From Bradyrhizobium sp. AZCC 1721 (GTDB lineage: Bacteria; Pseudomonadota; Alphaproteobacteria; Rhizobiales; Xanthobacteraceae): 64,000 nucleotides of DNA. Location: positions 5,757,001 through 5,821,000 of the forward strand of contig NZ_JAZHSB010000001.1 of assembly GCF_036924715.1 (NCBI RefSeq), written 5' to 3'. Made by a program: the position numbers and the translations under genes. Below are positions 1-8,019 of this stretch, one piece after another; the stretch's first letter is position 1; each line of letters starts with the position of its first letter. The notes beneath the pieces were generated by a model. That model was not told where the DNA came from. It made no database searches and saw nothing but the letters and a program-made list of their open reading frames with translations.

Positions 1-1
1 G

Positions 2-757
2 CTGGGTCCCGGCGGCGAGTTCGCTTTCGTCGGGATTGGAATGGCGACGACGCTTGGTCTGATCGATGCCAGCGTATCGAGCTTCACGGTCGCACTGACC
101 TCGCTGACCATGATGCTCACCCCGGCGCTATCTCATGTCGCACGCCGACTGGCGCCGATGATGCGCGAAGACAAGCCGCCTGACCCTGAACTCGCCGTTG
201 CGCCAAGCGGCGGGAGCGGCCATGCCATTGTCGTCGGACATGGCCGGGTGGGACAGGTCGTCTGTACGATGCTGGACCGGCACCAGTTCAAGTACATTGC
301 GGTCGACAATGATGCCGCGGCCGTCCCCGAGCAGCGAAGACAGGGGCGTACCGTCTTTTACGGTGACGCAACAAACCCGGAGTTTCTGAAGAGCTGCGGC
401 CTCATGGACGCCGCCGCTGTCGTCGTCACGATCAATCAACCTGAAAACATCGACGAAATTGTCGCGCAGGTCCGCGCGCTGAGGAAAGACATGCTGGTGG
501 TTTCACGCGCCCGCGACGCCGACCACGCGCGGCATCTCTACCAAATCGGCGTTACCGACGCGGTGCCGGAGACCATCGAGGCTAGCTTGCTGTTATCGGA
601 AGCCGCCCTGATCGGGCTCGGGGTGGCGATGGGTCATGTCGTCGCCAGCATCCACGAAAAGCGCGAGGAGTTCCGGCACGAATTGCAGAAGGCGGCGGGA
701 AGCGCCGCGGTCACGCCGGTTCGGACGACCGGCACCAAAAAGCGGCGATTTTTCTGA
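2..757 (+). CDS. KefB-like cation:proton antiporter, C-terminal part
   Basis: This is the 3' part of a gene that begins before the window; the frame is open from base 2. The first residues (GPGGEFAFVGIG) resemble the last conserved transmembrane stretch of CPA2-type K+/H+ antiporters, followed by one more hydrophobic helix. A soluble TrkA-N/RCK domain follows, with the nucleotide-binding motif GHGRVGQ and an acidic residue at the end of the second strand (AVDND). The family exchanges K+ for H+ across the inner membrane, gated by NAD(H) or thiol ligands at this domain. About 250 of roughly 560-600 residues are visible. It ends 30 bases before the convergent acetyltransferase gene. The substrate ion is inferred from family only. 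Confidence 0.85.
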   Translation: MGPGGEFAFVGIGMATTLGLIDASVSSFTVALTSLTMMLTPALSHVARRLAPMMREDKPPDPELAVAPSGGSGHAIVVGHGRVGQVVCTMLDRHQFKYIAVDNDAAAVPEQRRQGRTVFYGDATNPEFLKSCGLMDAAAVVVTINQPENIDEIVAQVRALRKDMLVVSRARDADHARHLYQIGVTDAVPETIEASLLLSEAALIGLGVAMGHVVASIHEKREEFRHELQKAAGSAAVTPVRTTGTKKRRFF

Positions 758-786
758 TGGACTGCGGCGGCGGCACGCCAACGGCC

Positions 787-1300
787 CTATCGCGCCTTGC
801 TCCAGTCCGGCCGGATATTGCCGGACACGCCGTCGAACGCGCCCTCGACCAGTTCTGCCACCAACAGGCGGCTGTAGTCGACGGGGTCCCGGCATGGTCA
901 CCCGTCCCTTCGGTATCACCCTGAAGCCGACGCGGCTGTAATAGGGTTCGTCGCCGACCAGAATGACCAAACGATGGCCCTTGGCCTTGGCGTCCTGCAG
1001 CGAACGATCGAGTAGCATGCGGCCGACGCCGCGCTTCCGGAACGGCGGCTCGACCGTCAACGGCCCGAGCATCAGGGCCGGCGTGTCGCCGATGCAAATC
1101 GGCAACTGGCGCACTGAGCCGACCAGCAATGTGCCGATCCGCGCCGTAAACGAGAGGTCGAGCAGATGATCGACATGCTCGCGCAGGCGGTAGGCGCTCA
1201 GCACGAAACGGCCGGGACCGAACGTGCGCTCGTGCAGCCGTTCGATCGCCTGGGCGTCCTTCGGTGTTTCGGCCAGGATGGTGACGTCAAGTTCGCTCAT
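787..1300 (-). CDS. GNAT N-acetyltransferase (YhbS-like), apparent frameshift
   Basis: A YhbS/COG3153-type acetyltransferase: acetyl-CoA binding loop RKRGVGRML, then LVGDEPYYSRVGF, which is typical near the C-terminus of this family. After the residues VTMPGP the open frame changes to Arg-rich, low-complexity protein that runs to 593 and overlaps the antiporter gene. One base fewer in the GGGG run at 883-886 (CCCC on the coding strand) restores a normal ending, VDYSRLLVAELVEGAF then NIRPDWSKAR, stopping at 787. I therefore annotate the ancestral extent, about 170 residues. The substrate is unknown. Either a real +1 frameshift or a homopolymer sequencing error. Confidence 0.75.
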
Positions 1301-1369
1301 GATGGAGCGCGGGATAGCATCTGGCGACGGCGCGGTCCATCGCTGGAAGACGGCAATCCCTGTATTGCC

Positions 1370-2314
1370 TCAATCCCTGACAGGGGCGGGCTGGGACAAA
1401 TAGGCCAGGAGCTTCATCTCGCGGCGGCCGCGTGTCACCGTATCCAGCACCAGCCCCGAGCTGACCGACAGCACCGCCACGATCATCAGGCCCATCGATA
1501 GCACCGCAGTCGGTAGCCGCGGAACGATGCCTTCCTCGAGATAGGTGACGATCACGGGGATCGCGAGGCCGATCGAGACCAGCATCAGGAAGATGCCGAT
1601 CACCGTGAAGAACCGCAGTGGCTTTTCCGACCGGTACAGCTTCAGGATGGTGCCGAGGATCCGGAAACCGTCGCGCCAGGTGTTGAGCTTGCTGAACGAT
1701 CCCTCGGGCCGGGCGTAATATGGCGTCTCGACTTCCGTCACCGGCAGCGCCAGTTCGAGCGCGTGAACGCTGAGCTCGGTTTCGATCTCAAAACCGTCGG
1801 ACAGCACCGGAAAGGATTTGACGAAGCGACGCGAGAACACGCGATAGCCCGAAAGGATGTCCTTGAATGCCTGACCGAACACCGCGGAGAGGAAGCTCGT
1901 CAGCATCCAGTTGCCGGTGCGGTGGCCGGGCCGGTACGCCGCGACCGATTGGTCGACGCGAAAGCCCACCACCATGTCGAGGTGGCCGCTGACCAGCGCG
2001 TCGATCATGCGCGGCGCGCTCGGCGCGTCATAGGTGGCGTCGCCATCGACCAGTACATAGATGTCGGCATCGATGTCGGCGAACATGCGCCGCACCACAT
2101 GCCCCTTGCCCTGGCGGCGCTCGCTGCGCACGATGGCGCCAGCCGCGCGCGCGACCTCGATGGTGCGGTCCCTCGAATTGTTGTCGTAGACGAAAATCTG
2201 AGCCGTCGGCAGCGCCTTGCGGAAGTCGGAGACCACGGTAGCGACCGAGGCCTCCTCGTTGAAGCACGGCACCAGAACCGCGATCCGTAGCGCTGGTGCC
2301 GTCATCGCGGGCAC
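1370..2314 (-). CDS. Family 2 glycosyltransferase with two C-terminal membrane helices
   Basis: A GT-A fold transferase of the dolichol/polyprenol-phosphate mannosyltransferase type. The N-terminus IAVLVPCFNEE is the usual first strand; the DxD-type metal and nucleotide-sugar site is Asp90-Gly-Asp92 within LVDGDATYD. Later come LSGYRVFSRRF and EIETELSVHALE, both typical of this group. Two hydrophobic segments at about 235-260 and 272-295 anchor the C-terminus. It probably charges a lipid carrier with a sugar at the cytoplasmic face. It lies 38 bases downstream of a polytopic membrane protein on the same strand, so the two are likely an operon. Sugar and acceptor cannot be read from sequence. 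Confidence 0.85.
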   Translation of the reverse strand: MPAMTAPALRIAVLVPCFNEEASVATVVSDFRKALPTAQIFVYDNNSRDRTIEVARAAGAIVRSERRQGKGHVVRRMFADIDADIYVLVDGDATYDAPSAPRMIDALVSGHLDMVVGFRVDQSVAAYRPGHRTGNWMLTSFLSAVFGQAFKDILSGYRVFSRRFVKSFPVLSDGFEIETELSVHALELALPVTEVETPYYARPEGSFSKLNTWRDGFRILGTILKLYRSEKPLRFFTVIGIFLMLVSIGLAIPVIVTYLEEGIVPRLPTAVLSMGLMIVAVLSVSSGLVLDTVTRGRREMKLLAYLSQPAPVRD

Positions 2315-2352
2315 ACAGAATCAAGTCTGTTCATGGAACATCTATACCGCAA

Positions 2353-3492
2353 TCAGGCACTGGCCGGTTGAGGGAAGGCCGACTTATCCGCGGGCAAATC
2401 GAGCGTTGCGAACAGCAGGGTCCAGAGCGATAGCATGTCGATCGGAATAATATAATAAGGCGTAAAGATCGGATGGGTCATGAAGAAAATCAGGTTCACG
2501 GCGAGGTTTGCAGCGACCAGCAGGGCAACTCCTCTGGCTCGGCCCCGATCGGACCACCACAACCAAGCGGTCCAGCCGACCGATATCGCCAGCAAGGTGA
2601 ATTGAACGTCAACAAGATAGCTCAAGAGTACGCCCGCATTCAGTTCAGGCGGCACGACATCGACGCTGCCGTAGGTGGTCGAGAACGGGCTCCCCGCATT
2701 GATCGCATTCGCGATCAGCGTCGGCACAATCCCGATCAGGAACGAAACACCAAACGCGAGCCCGTGCAGGAAAGTCTCCTTGCTGCGCGCCAGCAGGAAC
2801 GCGCCGGCAAAACACAGGCAATAGCCTGCCGCCAGAAACAGGTTCGGCAAACGAAAGTTGACGGAAAGACCGATCAGCAGGCCCACCAGCGCAATGATAA
2901 GGAGCCGACGCTGTCGCCGGACCGCGAAGAGCTTCGCGGTCAGGAAGCCCGCGGCCGCGCATACCATCATGGTCGGCGCCACCGAATAGCTCGCCTTGCT
3001 CGGGTTGATCATCAGGTAAAGCGCCGCAAAGCCGAACACCGCCGCCAGCGCGAGCGATACCGGTTCGCGTGCGCGGAACAGCGCAAGCAGCGCAAACGCG
3101 AAGATCGTGACATTCGTCAGCACGTAGAGCGGGATCGCCTGAAATCCAGTGGGAAACAGCGAGAGGACGAAGCCGGTCCCCGGCGGATACTGCAGCACAT
3201 ACTTGTCCACTGCGGGAATGAAGGGGTGGCAGGGCGCGCGCTTCACGTCATGCCATTCCGCGTAGCCGATCGCCTTCAGGCCGTTCTTGAGATAGTGGTC
3301 GTCGTCAAAGGTGACGTTGGTGTCGATGCCTCGGAGGCCGAACCTCTCGAACAGATGCGCCTGCCGCAGATAGCAGATGTCGTCATAGACACCGCGGCTT
3401 TCGCTCCAGCGCGAAATGCTCCAGACGTTGCTAGCCAGCACCGCCAGGAAGCCAATGGCGCAAAGCAGCTTCAGGACCCCCATCCTGCCCAT
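2353..3492 (-). CDS. Polytopic membrane protein, possible GT-C type transferase
   Basis: About 379 residues with roughly nine or ten hydrophobic helices and a large early loop after the first one (SESRGVYDDICYLRQAHLFE), containing acidic residues and an Asp-Asp pair. That layout, with an acidic first extracytoplasmic loop, recalls GT-C glycosyltransferases that use lipid-linked sugars, but no family signature is clear. I choose the ATG at 3492, preceded by a G-rich ribosome site; an earlier ATG at 3546 would add a polar tail. It sits directly upstream of a polyprenol-phosphate glycosyltransferase, which supports a role in moving or using that lipid-linked sugar. Function is an inference. Confidence 0.65.
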   Translation of the reverse strand: MGRMGVLKLLCAIGFLAVLASNVWSISRWSESRGVYDDICYLRQAHLFERFGLRGIDTNVTFDDDHYLKNGLKAIGYAEWHDVKRAPCHPFIPAVDKYVLQYPPGTGFVLSLFPTGFQAIPLYVLTNVTIFAFALLALFRAREPVSLALAAVFGFAALYLMINPSKASYSVAPTMMVCAAAGFLTAKLFAVRRQRRLLIIALVGLLIGLSVNFRLPNLFLAAGYCLCFAGAFLLARSKETFLHGLAFGVSFLIGIVPTLIANAINAGSPFSTTYGSVDVVPPELNAGVLLSYLVDVQFTLLAISVGWTAWLWWSDRGRARGVALLVAANLAVNLIFFMTHPIFTPYYIIPIDMLSLWTLLFATLDLPADKSAFPQPASA

Positions 3493-3558
3493 GTCGATTC
3501 CCGCCCCCGTTTCCCCGCTTCTATGCATTGCGGGGCGGCGAAGCAACCGAGTCTTGCG

Positions 3559-4047
3559 TCAGCGCCAGGTCGCAGTCCGCGCGGCACCGTCGAGCACTTC
3601 GGCGATCCGGAGCCGCGTGCCCCTGGTCGTCTCCGCCGGCAGCGCGCCTGCCGCATAGAATCCGCACTCGACGATCTCGTGGTTGGGCTCGGGCAGGCGG
3701 TCCTGCCGGAACTGCCTGACGACATAGACCGCGACATGGTCGCGGCGGGAAACGTGGCCGTTGAAGAACAGGCCGTGCAGGACCGGCTCTCCGGTCAATT
3801 CGATCCGCCCCTCTTCCACCAGCTCCCTTCGCAAGGCTTCGAGAAAGGTTTCGCCGACCTCGACCCCGCCGCCCGGCAGGTGCCAGCCCGCGACATAGCT
3901 GTGCCTGACCAGGAACACCTTGTCATCGCCATCGAGCACGACGCCGCGAACCCCGAGCGTCATGCCGCGGGCCATCCGCCAATAGAGGTGAAATACGCGC
4001 CGCAACTGCCGTTCGAAACGTTTTCGCAAGTGCTGCAGCGCCGTCAC
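3559..4047 (-). CDS. NUDIX hydrolase
   Basis: A 162-residue NUDIX-fold protein expected to hydrolyse a nucleoside diphosphate linked to another group. The Nudix box is recognisable as GGGVEVGETF then RRELVEEGRI: the RE and EE metal-binding residues are present, but the Gly expected near the end of the motif is Arg. The region LVRHSYVAGWHLPGGG is the usual strand before the box. A basic, amphipathic N-terminus (about 25 residues) precedes the domain. Same strand as the genes upstream of it, and divergent from the metallophosphoesterase with 95 bases between the starts. Substrate unknown. Confidence 0.85.
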   Translation of the reverse strand: MTALQHLRKRFERQLRRVFHLYWRMARGMTLGVRGVVLDGDDKVFLVRHSYVAGWHLPGGGVEVGETFLEALRRELVEEGRIELTGEPVLHGLFFNGHVSRRDHVAVYVVRQFRQDRLPEPNHEIVECGFYAAGALPAETTRGTRLRIAEVLDGAARTATWR

Positions 4048-4142
4048 GCAAACCTCGGATGGACAGTTATCACGTTTGATCCTTATATCGCCGACATGAT
4101 GGTGCGACGGCTCTATATCACAGAGAATGCGGCGGAGCGCGA

Positions 4143-5033
4143 ATGACCGATACCTTTACGCTGGCGCATCTGTCGGACCCGCATCTGCCACCGCTGCCCG
4201 CGGCGCGGCTGCGCGACCTCGCGGGCAAACGTGCGCTCGGCTATTTCAATTGGACCCGCAACCGCCATAAATATCACCGCCGCGAGGTGCTGGACGCACT
4301 GGTTGCCGATATGCAGGCGCAGCGGCCGGACCACATCGCGGTGACCGGCGATCTCGTCAACCTGGCGCTGGAGGCGGAATTCATCCCGGCCCAGGCGTGG
4401 CTCGAAAGCGTCGGCACGCCGCAACAGGTGACCGTCGTTCCCGGCAATCACGACGCCTATGTGCGGGCGACGCGGCATCATTTCACCGGCGCGTTCGAGC
4501 AATATCTGCGCGGCGATGCCGCGGCGGACGGAGCGTCGTTTCCGTTCGTGCGGCGGCGCGGTCCGCTGGTGCTGATCGGAGTCTCCTCGGCGGTGCCGAC
4601 GCTGCCATTGATGGCAACCGGCCGGCTCGGCCGCGCGCAGCTCGATGCGCTCGACCGCCAGCTTGCCCAGTTGCCGCCGGACGAGGCATTCCGGGTGCTG
4701 CTGGTCCATCACCCCCTGCAATCGAGTTCGCGGATGAAGCGACTGACCGACTCGAAGGCGCTGCGCGCCGTGCTGAAGCGGCGCGGCGCGGAACTGGTCC
4801 TGCACGGCCATGACCACATCCATTCGACGATGTGGCTTGAAGGCGCCGGCCACCAGATCCCCGCGGTTGGCGTGCCCTCGGCATCGGCGCTGGCGCACCG
4901 GCATTATCCGGCCGCTGCCTACAACCTGTTTTCGATCACGCGCGACGGCGGCAAATGGCGCTGCGTACAGACCGTGCGCGCCGTGGATGCCGACTTCCGT
5001 GTCAAGCAAATCAAGCAGGCGACGCTGCTTTAA
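4143..5033 (+). CDS. Calcineurin-like metallophosphoesterase
   Basis: A 296-residue protein carrying the full metallophosphoesterase set: HLSDPHL (DxH), VTGDLVN (GD), VPGNHDAY (GNHD), VHHPL and HGHDHIH (GHxH). These residues bind two metal ions in phosphodiesterases of the CpdA/Icc kind. Cyclic-nucleotide phosphodiesterase activity is possible, but the family is broad. No signal peptide is visible, so it is likely cytoplasmic. Its last four bases overlap the convergent gene ending at 5030. It starts 95 bases from the divergent NUDIX gene, implying a shared promoter region. Confidence 0.85.
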   Translation: MTDTFTLAHLSDPHLPPLPAARLRDLAGKRALGYFNWTRNRHKYHRREVLDALVADMQAQRPDHIAVTGDLVNLALEAEFIPAQAWLESVGTPQQVTVVPGNHDAYVRATRHHFTGAFEQYLRGDAAADGASFPFVRRRGPLVLIGVSSAVPTLPLMATGRLGRAQLDALDRQLAQLPPDEAFRVLLVHHPLQSSSRMKRLTDSKALRAVLKRRGAELVLHGHDHIHSTMWLEGAGHQIPAVGVPSASALAHRHYPAAAYNLFSITRDGGKWRCVQTVRAVDADFRVKQIKQATLL

Positions 5034-5584
5034 AAGTTCTTCAAGCTTGCATACAGCGCCAATCCGAACAGCGCCACCGCGCCCAGCACGAAGCCGAGCA
5101 CGAACATGCCCAGGCCGCGGCGGCGCGGTTTCTTTTCCACAACAGGTTCGGCCACGGGCATTGCCACCATCGCATGCTCGCGCTCGATCATGCGGCGCGC
5201 GACATAGCCGGTGACGGCATCGACGATGACGGGCACATCATGCGACTCGGCAAGCACGATGCGGCCGAAGCGCGTATCCTGCACGAAGCGGTAGATGCGC
5301 TTGTCGCGTCCCATCACGATATGCGCGACCACGTCGATCCACAGCCGCGGCGTTTCGCCCTGACTGACACCGCGATCGAACAAATCGATTTGCTCCGGCA
5401 CCTCAGCGAACAGCGGATCGAGCGCCTCGTTCAGGATCTCGAGCCGCGCGACCTCGGCATCGCGCAGTTCGACCACGACGCCGGTCCGATCGGCGGCCTC
5501 GATCCGGGCCTGGCGGAGCGCATCGCGCAGCCGGGTCGGTCGCATGTCGCGGGCTTCGTTGCCGGTATTTTGCGCGTTTGACAT
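5030..5584 (-). CDS. Conserved hypothetical protein with C-terminal membrane anchor
   Basis: A 184-residue protein of unknown function. The first 145 residues are soluble and mostly helical at the start (RPTRLRDALRQARIEAADRT), followed by a strand-rich part (RLWIDVVAHIVMGRD). Then comes a short basic stretch, KKPRRRG, and one hydrophobic helix of about 20 residues (GMFVLGFVLGAVALFGLAL) at the end, suggesting a tail-anchored protein with its body in the cytoplasm. I recognise the overall type from rhizobial genomes but not a named family. It converges with the phosphoesterase gene, overlapping by four bases. Confidence 0.7.
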   Translation of the reverse strand: MSNAQNTGNEARDMRPTRLRDALRQARIEAADRTGVVVELRDAEVARLEILNEALDPLFAEVPEQIDLFDRGVSQGETPRLWIDVVAHIVMGRDKRIYRFVQDTRFGRIVLAESHDVPVIVDAVTGYVARRMIEREHAMVAMPVAEPVVEKKPRRRGLGMFVLGFVLGAVALFGLALYASLKNF

Positions 5585-5826
5585 CGGGAGCCGCCTTTAT
5601 CCTGCAGGGGTTAGCCTGGGCTTAACCTAGCAGTAACCATGCCTTGCGCAATGGTTCTTTGTTTTCAATAGGTTATCCCTCCACCGTTATTCCCCGCGGC
5701 GGCACCCCCACCGTAGCAGATGCTCTGCATCGGCGTTTTTCTTCAAGGACGGCGGCCGCAGGCCGCCTACGCCCTCCCCCGCACGCGGGAGATGGTGAAG
5801 AAACGCGCCTCCCTGGAACGCGCAAA

Positions 5827-5856
5827 CGGCCCCAGCCGGAATTCCGGATGGGGCCG
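5827..5856 (-). terminator. Hairpin downstream of the DUF4170 gene
   Basis: An inverted repeat GGCCCCAGCCGG / CCGGATGGGGCC with a very short loop lies about 47 bases beyond the stop of the minus-strand DUF4170 gene. No clear T-run follows on the minus strand, so it may act as a transcript stabiliser rather than a strong terminator. Confidence 0.5.
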
Positions 5857-5902
5857 CCTGTCCTTGGACGTTTCTTCTGATAGGTAGGTGGGCAGCAGCC
5901 GG

Positions 5903-6112
5903 TCAGGCCGAGACGCGCGAGGGCTCTTCGACGATGGAGAAGCGTACGCCGGCTTTATGGCGGCTCTCTTCCGAGACCTCCTTCCAGCACTCTTCGGCTT
6001 CCTTGCGGGTCTTGAACGGGCCTTTGACCTGGGCCGAGCCTTCGACGAGCTTGTGGAAGTTCATCGAACCGAACTCGCCGCCGATCACCCAGAAATTGCT
6101 GCCTTTGGTCAT
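5903..6112 (-). CDS. DUF4170 family protein
   Basis: A 69-residue protein that begins MTKGSNFWVIGGEF and contains GPFKTRKEAEECWKEVSEE, matching the small alphaproteobacterial DUF4170 family (SPOR-like strand-helix pattern, where 'GPF' is followed by a helix). The function of the family is not known to me. It sits 74 bases downstream of isocitrate lyase on the same strand and is followed by a hairpin, so it could be co-transcribed with aceA. No signal peptide or membrane segment. Confidence 0.85.
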   Translation of the reverse strand: MTKGSNFWVIGGEFGSMNFHKLVEGSAQVKGPFKTRKEAEECWKEVSEESRHKAGVRFSIVEEPSRVSA

Positions 6113-6186
6113 TTTCAGTCTCCTGTTGTCCGAGTAGCGTGATCAGTCTGGAATCCGGCCAGGCCCCAGACTGATCAATTCCACCG

Positions 6187-7824
6187 TTAGCCGAACTGGT
6201 TCATCGTGTTGTGGACGCCGCCCGCCTTCAGAGCGGCTTCACCGGCGAAATACTCCTTGTGATCGTCGCCGATATCGGAGCCGGCCATGTTCTGATGCTT
6301 GGCGCAGGCGATGCCCTGACGGATCTCCTGACGCTGAACATTCTTCACATAGCCCAGCATGCCCTGCTCGCCGAAGTACTCCTTCGCGAGATTGTCCGTC
6401 GACAGAGCTGCCGTGTGATAGGTCGGCAACGTGATCAGATGGTGGAAGATGCCGGCACGCTTTGCTGAATCGGCCTGGAAGGTGCGGATGCGCTCGTCGG
6501 CTTCAATGGCCAGCGGCGTATCGTCGTATTCCGGCTTCATCAGCTCGGCCCGATTGTACTTGCTGACATCCTTGCCGGCTTCCTTCATCGCGTCGTACAC
6601 CTGCCAACGGAAGTTGAGCGTCCAGTTGAACGACGGCGAGTTGTTGTAGGCCAGCTTTGCGTTCGGAATGACCTCGCGAATACGGTCTACCATCTTGGCG
6701 ATCTGCTCGATATGCGGCTTCTCGGTCTCGATCCACAGCAGGTCGGCACCGTTCTGCAGCGAGGTGATGCAGTCGAGCACGCAGCGATCTTCGCCCGTGC
6801 CGGCACGGAACTGATAGAGGTTGCTGGCAAGCCGCTTCGGACGCATCATCTTGCCGTTGCGGTTGATGATGACATCGCCATTCCGGGCCGTGGCGGCTGT
6901 CACTTCCTCGCAATCCAGGAAGCTGTTGTACTGATCGCCGAGGTCGCCGGGCTTGTGGCTCACAGCGATCTGCTGCGTGAGACCGGCACCCAACGAGTCG
7001 GTGCGGGTCACGATGATGCCGTCTTCGACGCCCAGTTCGAGGAAGGCATGGCGGCAGGCCCGGATCTTCGCCAGGAACACCTCGTGCGGCACGGTCACCT
7101 TGCCGTCCTGGTGGCCGCACTGCTTTTCGTCGGAGACCTGATTCTCGATCTGCAGGGCGCACGCACCCGCCTCGATCATCTTCTTGGCGAGCAGGTAGGT
7201 TGCCTCGGCATTGCCGAAGCCGGCGTCGATGTCGGCGATGACGGGCACGACATGGGTCTGGAAGTTGTCGATCTTTTCGATCAGCGCCTTTTCCTTCGCC
7301 TTGTCGCCTTCCTTGCGGGCCGCGTCGAGCGCGCGGAAGATATCGTTGAGCTCACGGGAATCCGCCTGACGCAGGAAGGTGTAGAGCTCTTCGATCAGGG
7401 CCGGCACCGAGGTCTTCTCGTGCATCGACTGATCAGGAAGCGGTCCGAACTCGGAGCGAAGCGCGGCGATCATCCAGCCGGAGAGATACAGATAGCGGCG
7501 ATCGGTCGTGCCGAAATGCTTCTTGACCGAAATCAGCTTCTGCTGCGCGATGAAGCCATGCCAGCAACCGAGCGACTGGGTGTACTTGGTGGGATCGGCG
7601 TCATAGGCAGCCATATCGCTGCGCATCAGCGCCGCGGTGTACCGGGCGACGTCCAGGCCGGTCTTGAAGCGGTTCTGCAGACGCATGCGCGCCACGGCTT
7701 CGGCGGTGACGCCATTCCAGGTCGGCTGGGCCTTCAGGAGTGCTTCAGCAGCTCCAATCTCGCTCAGATAGGAGGCCGGTCCTTGGATAGTCCGGTCACT
7801 GATTCCACGCGGCTGGTAGTTCAT
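6187..7824 (-). CDS. aceA: Isocitrate lyase (long form)
   Basis: Cleaves isocitrate to glyoxylate and succinate, first step of the glyoxylate shunt used for growth on acetate and fatty acids. The protein is about 545 residues, the long alpha-proteobacterial/actinobacterial type rather than the 430-residue enterobacterial one. The catalytic loop is KQCGHQDGK with the active cysteine at about residue 236; other marks are VIADIDAGFG and NNSPSFNWT. I prefer the ATG at 7824, which has an AAGG ribosome site nine bases upstream; the ATG two codons earlier (7830) is only three bases from it. Divergent from a ScfR/RamB-type regulator, whose family controls this gene in other bacteria. Confidence 0.95.
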   Translation of the reverse strand: MNYQPRGISDRTIQGPASYLSEIGAAEALLKAQPTWNGVTAEAVARMRLQNRFKTGLDVARYTAALMRSDMAAYDADPTKYTQSLGCWHGFIAQQKLISVKKHFGTTDRRYLYLSGWMIAALRSEFGPLPDQSMHEKTSVPALIEELYTFLRQADSRELNDIFRALDAARKEGDKAKEKALIEKIDNFQTHVVPVIADIDAGFGNAEATYLLAKKMIEAGACALQIENQVSDEKQCGHQDGKVTVPHEVFLAKIRACRHAFLELGVEDGIIVTRTDSLGAGLTQQIAVSHKPGDLGDQYNSFLDCEEVTAATARNGDVIINRNGKMMRPKRLASNLYQFRAGTGEDRCVLDCITSLQNGADLLWIETEKPHIEQIAKMVDRIREVIPNAKLAYNNSPSFNWTLNFRWQVYDAMKEAGKDVSKYNRAELMKPEYDDTPLAIEADERIRTFQADSAKRAGIFHHLITLPTYHTAALSTDNLAKEYFGEQGMLGYVKNVQRQEIRQGIACAKHQNMAGSDIGDDHKEYFAGEAALKAGGVHNTMNQFG

Positions 7825-7944
7825 GTGCATGATCCTTGTCTTCCACTGTCTTCAATCGACATTCTTGACAGTGCATTGCGAAACGTCCTGAGAGCTAAAC
7901 GCGGAAAAGAGAAATTCGTATAGATACCTTGCATTTTATTGGTG

Positions 7945-8000
7945 ATGTCTTGTAACATATGAACTTGTAACAGATGTCATTTTGTAAATTTTGTCACAAT
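7945..8000. promoter_or_regulatory. AT-rich aceA/regulator intergenic with direct repeats
   Basis: The 195 bases between the divergent aceA and regulator genes are markedly AT-rich. Two copies of TTGTAACA lie at 7950-7957 and 7965-7972, 15 bases apart, followed by related TTGTAA at 7982 and TTGTCA at 7991. Evenly spaced same-direction motifs in front of the autoregulatory type of XRE factor are good candidates for its binding sites. This is inferred from position and repetition, not a known consensus. Confidence 0.5.
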
Positions 8001-8019
8001 CTTAGGTCAGGAACCTTCT

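Noticed and set aside
2473..4146. A 557-codon plus-strand frame
   Set aside because: It runs opposite to the membrane-protein and NUDIX genes, is rich in Arg/Gln/Glu/His with no domain, and is typical of a chance frame in high-GC DNA.
6712..7923. A 403-codon plus-strand frame opposite isocitrate lyase
   Set aside because: The sense frame is a complete, highly conserved enzyme; this frame is its complement.
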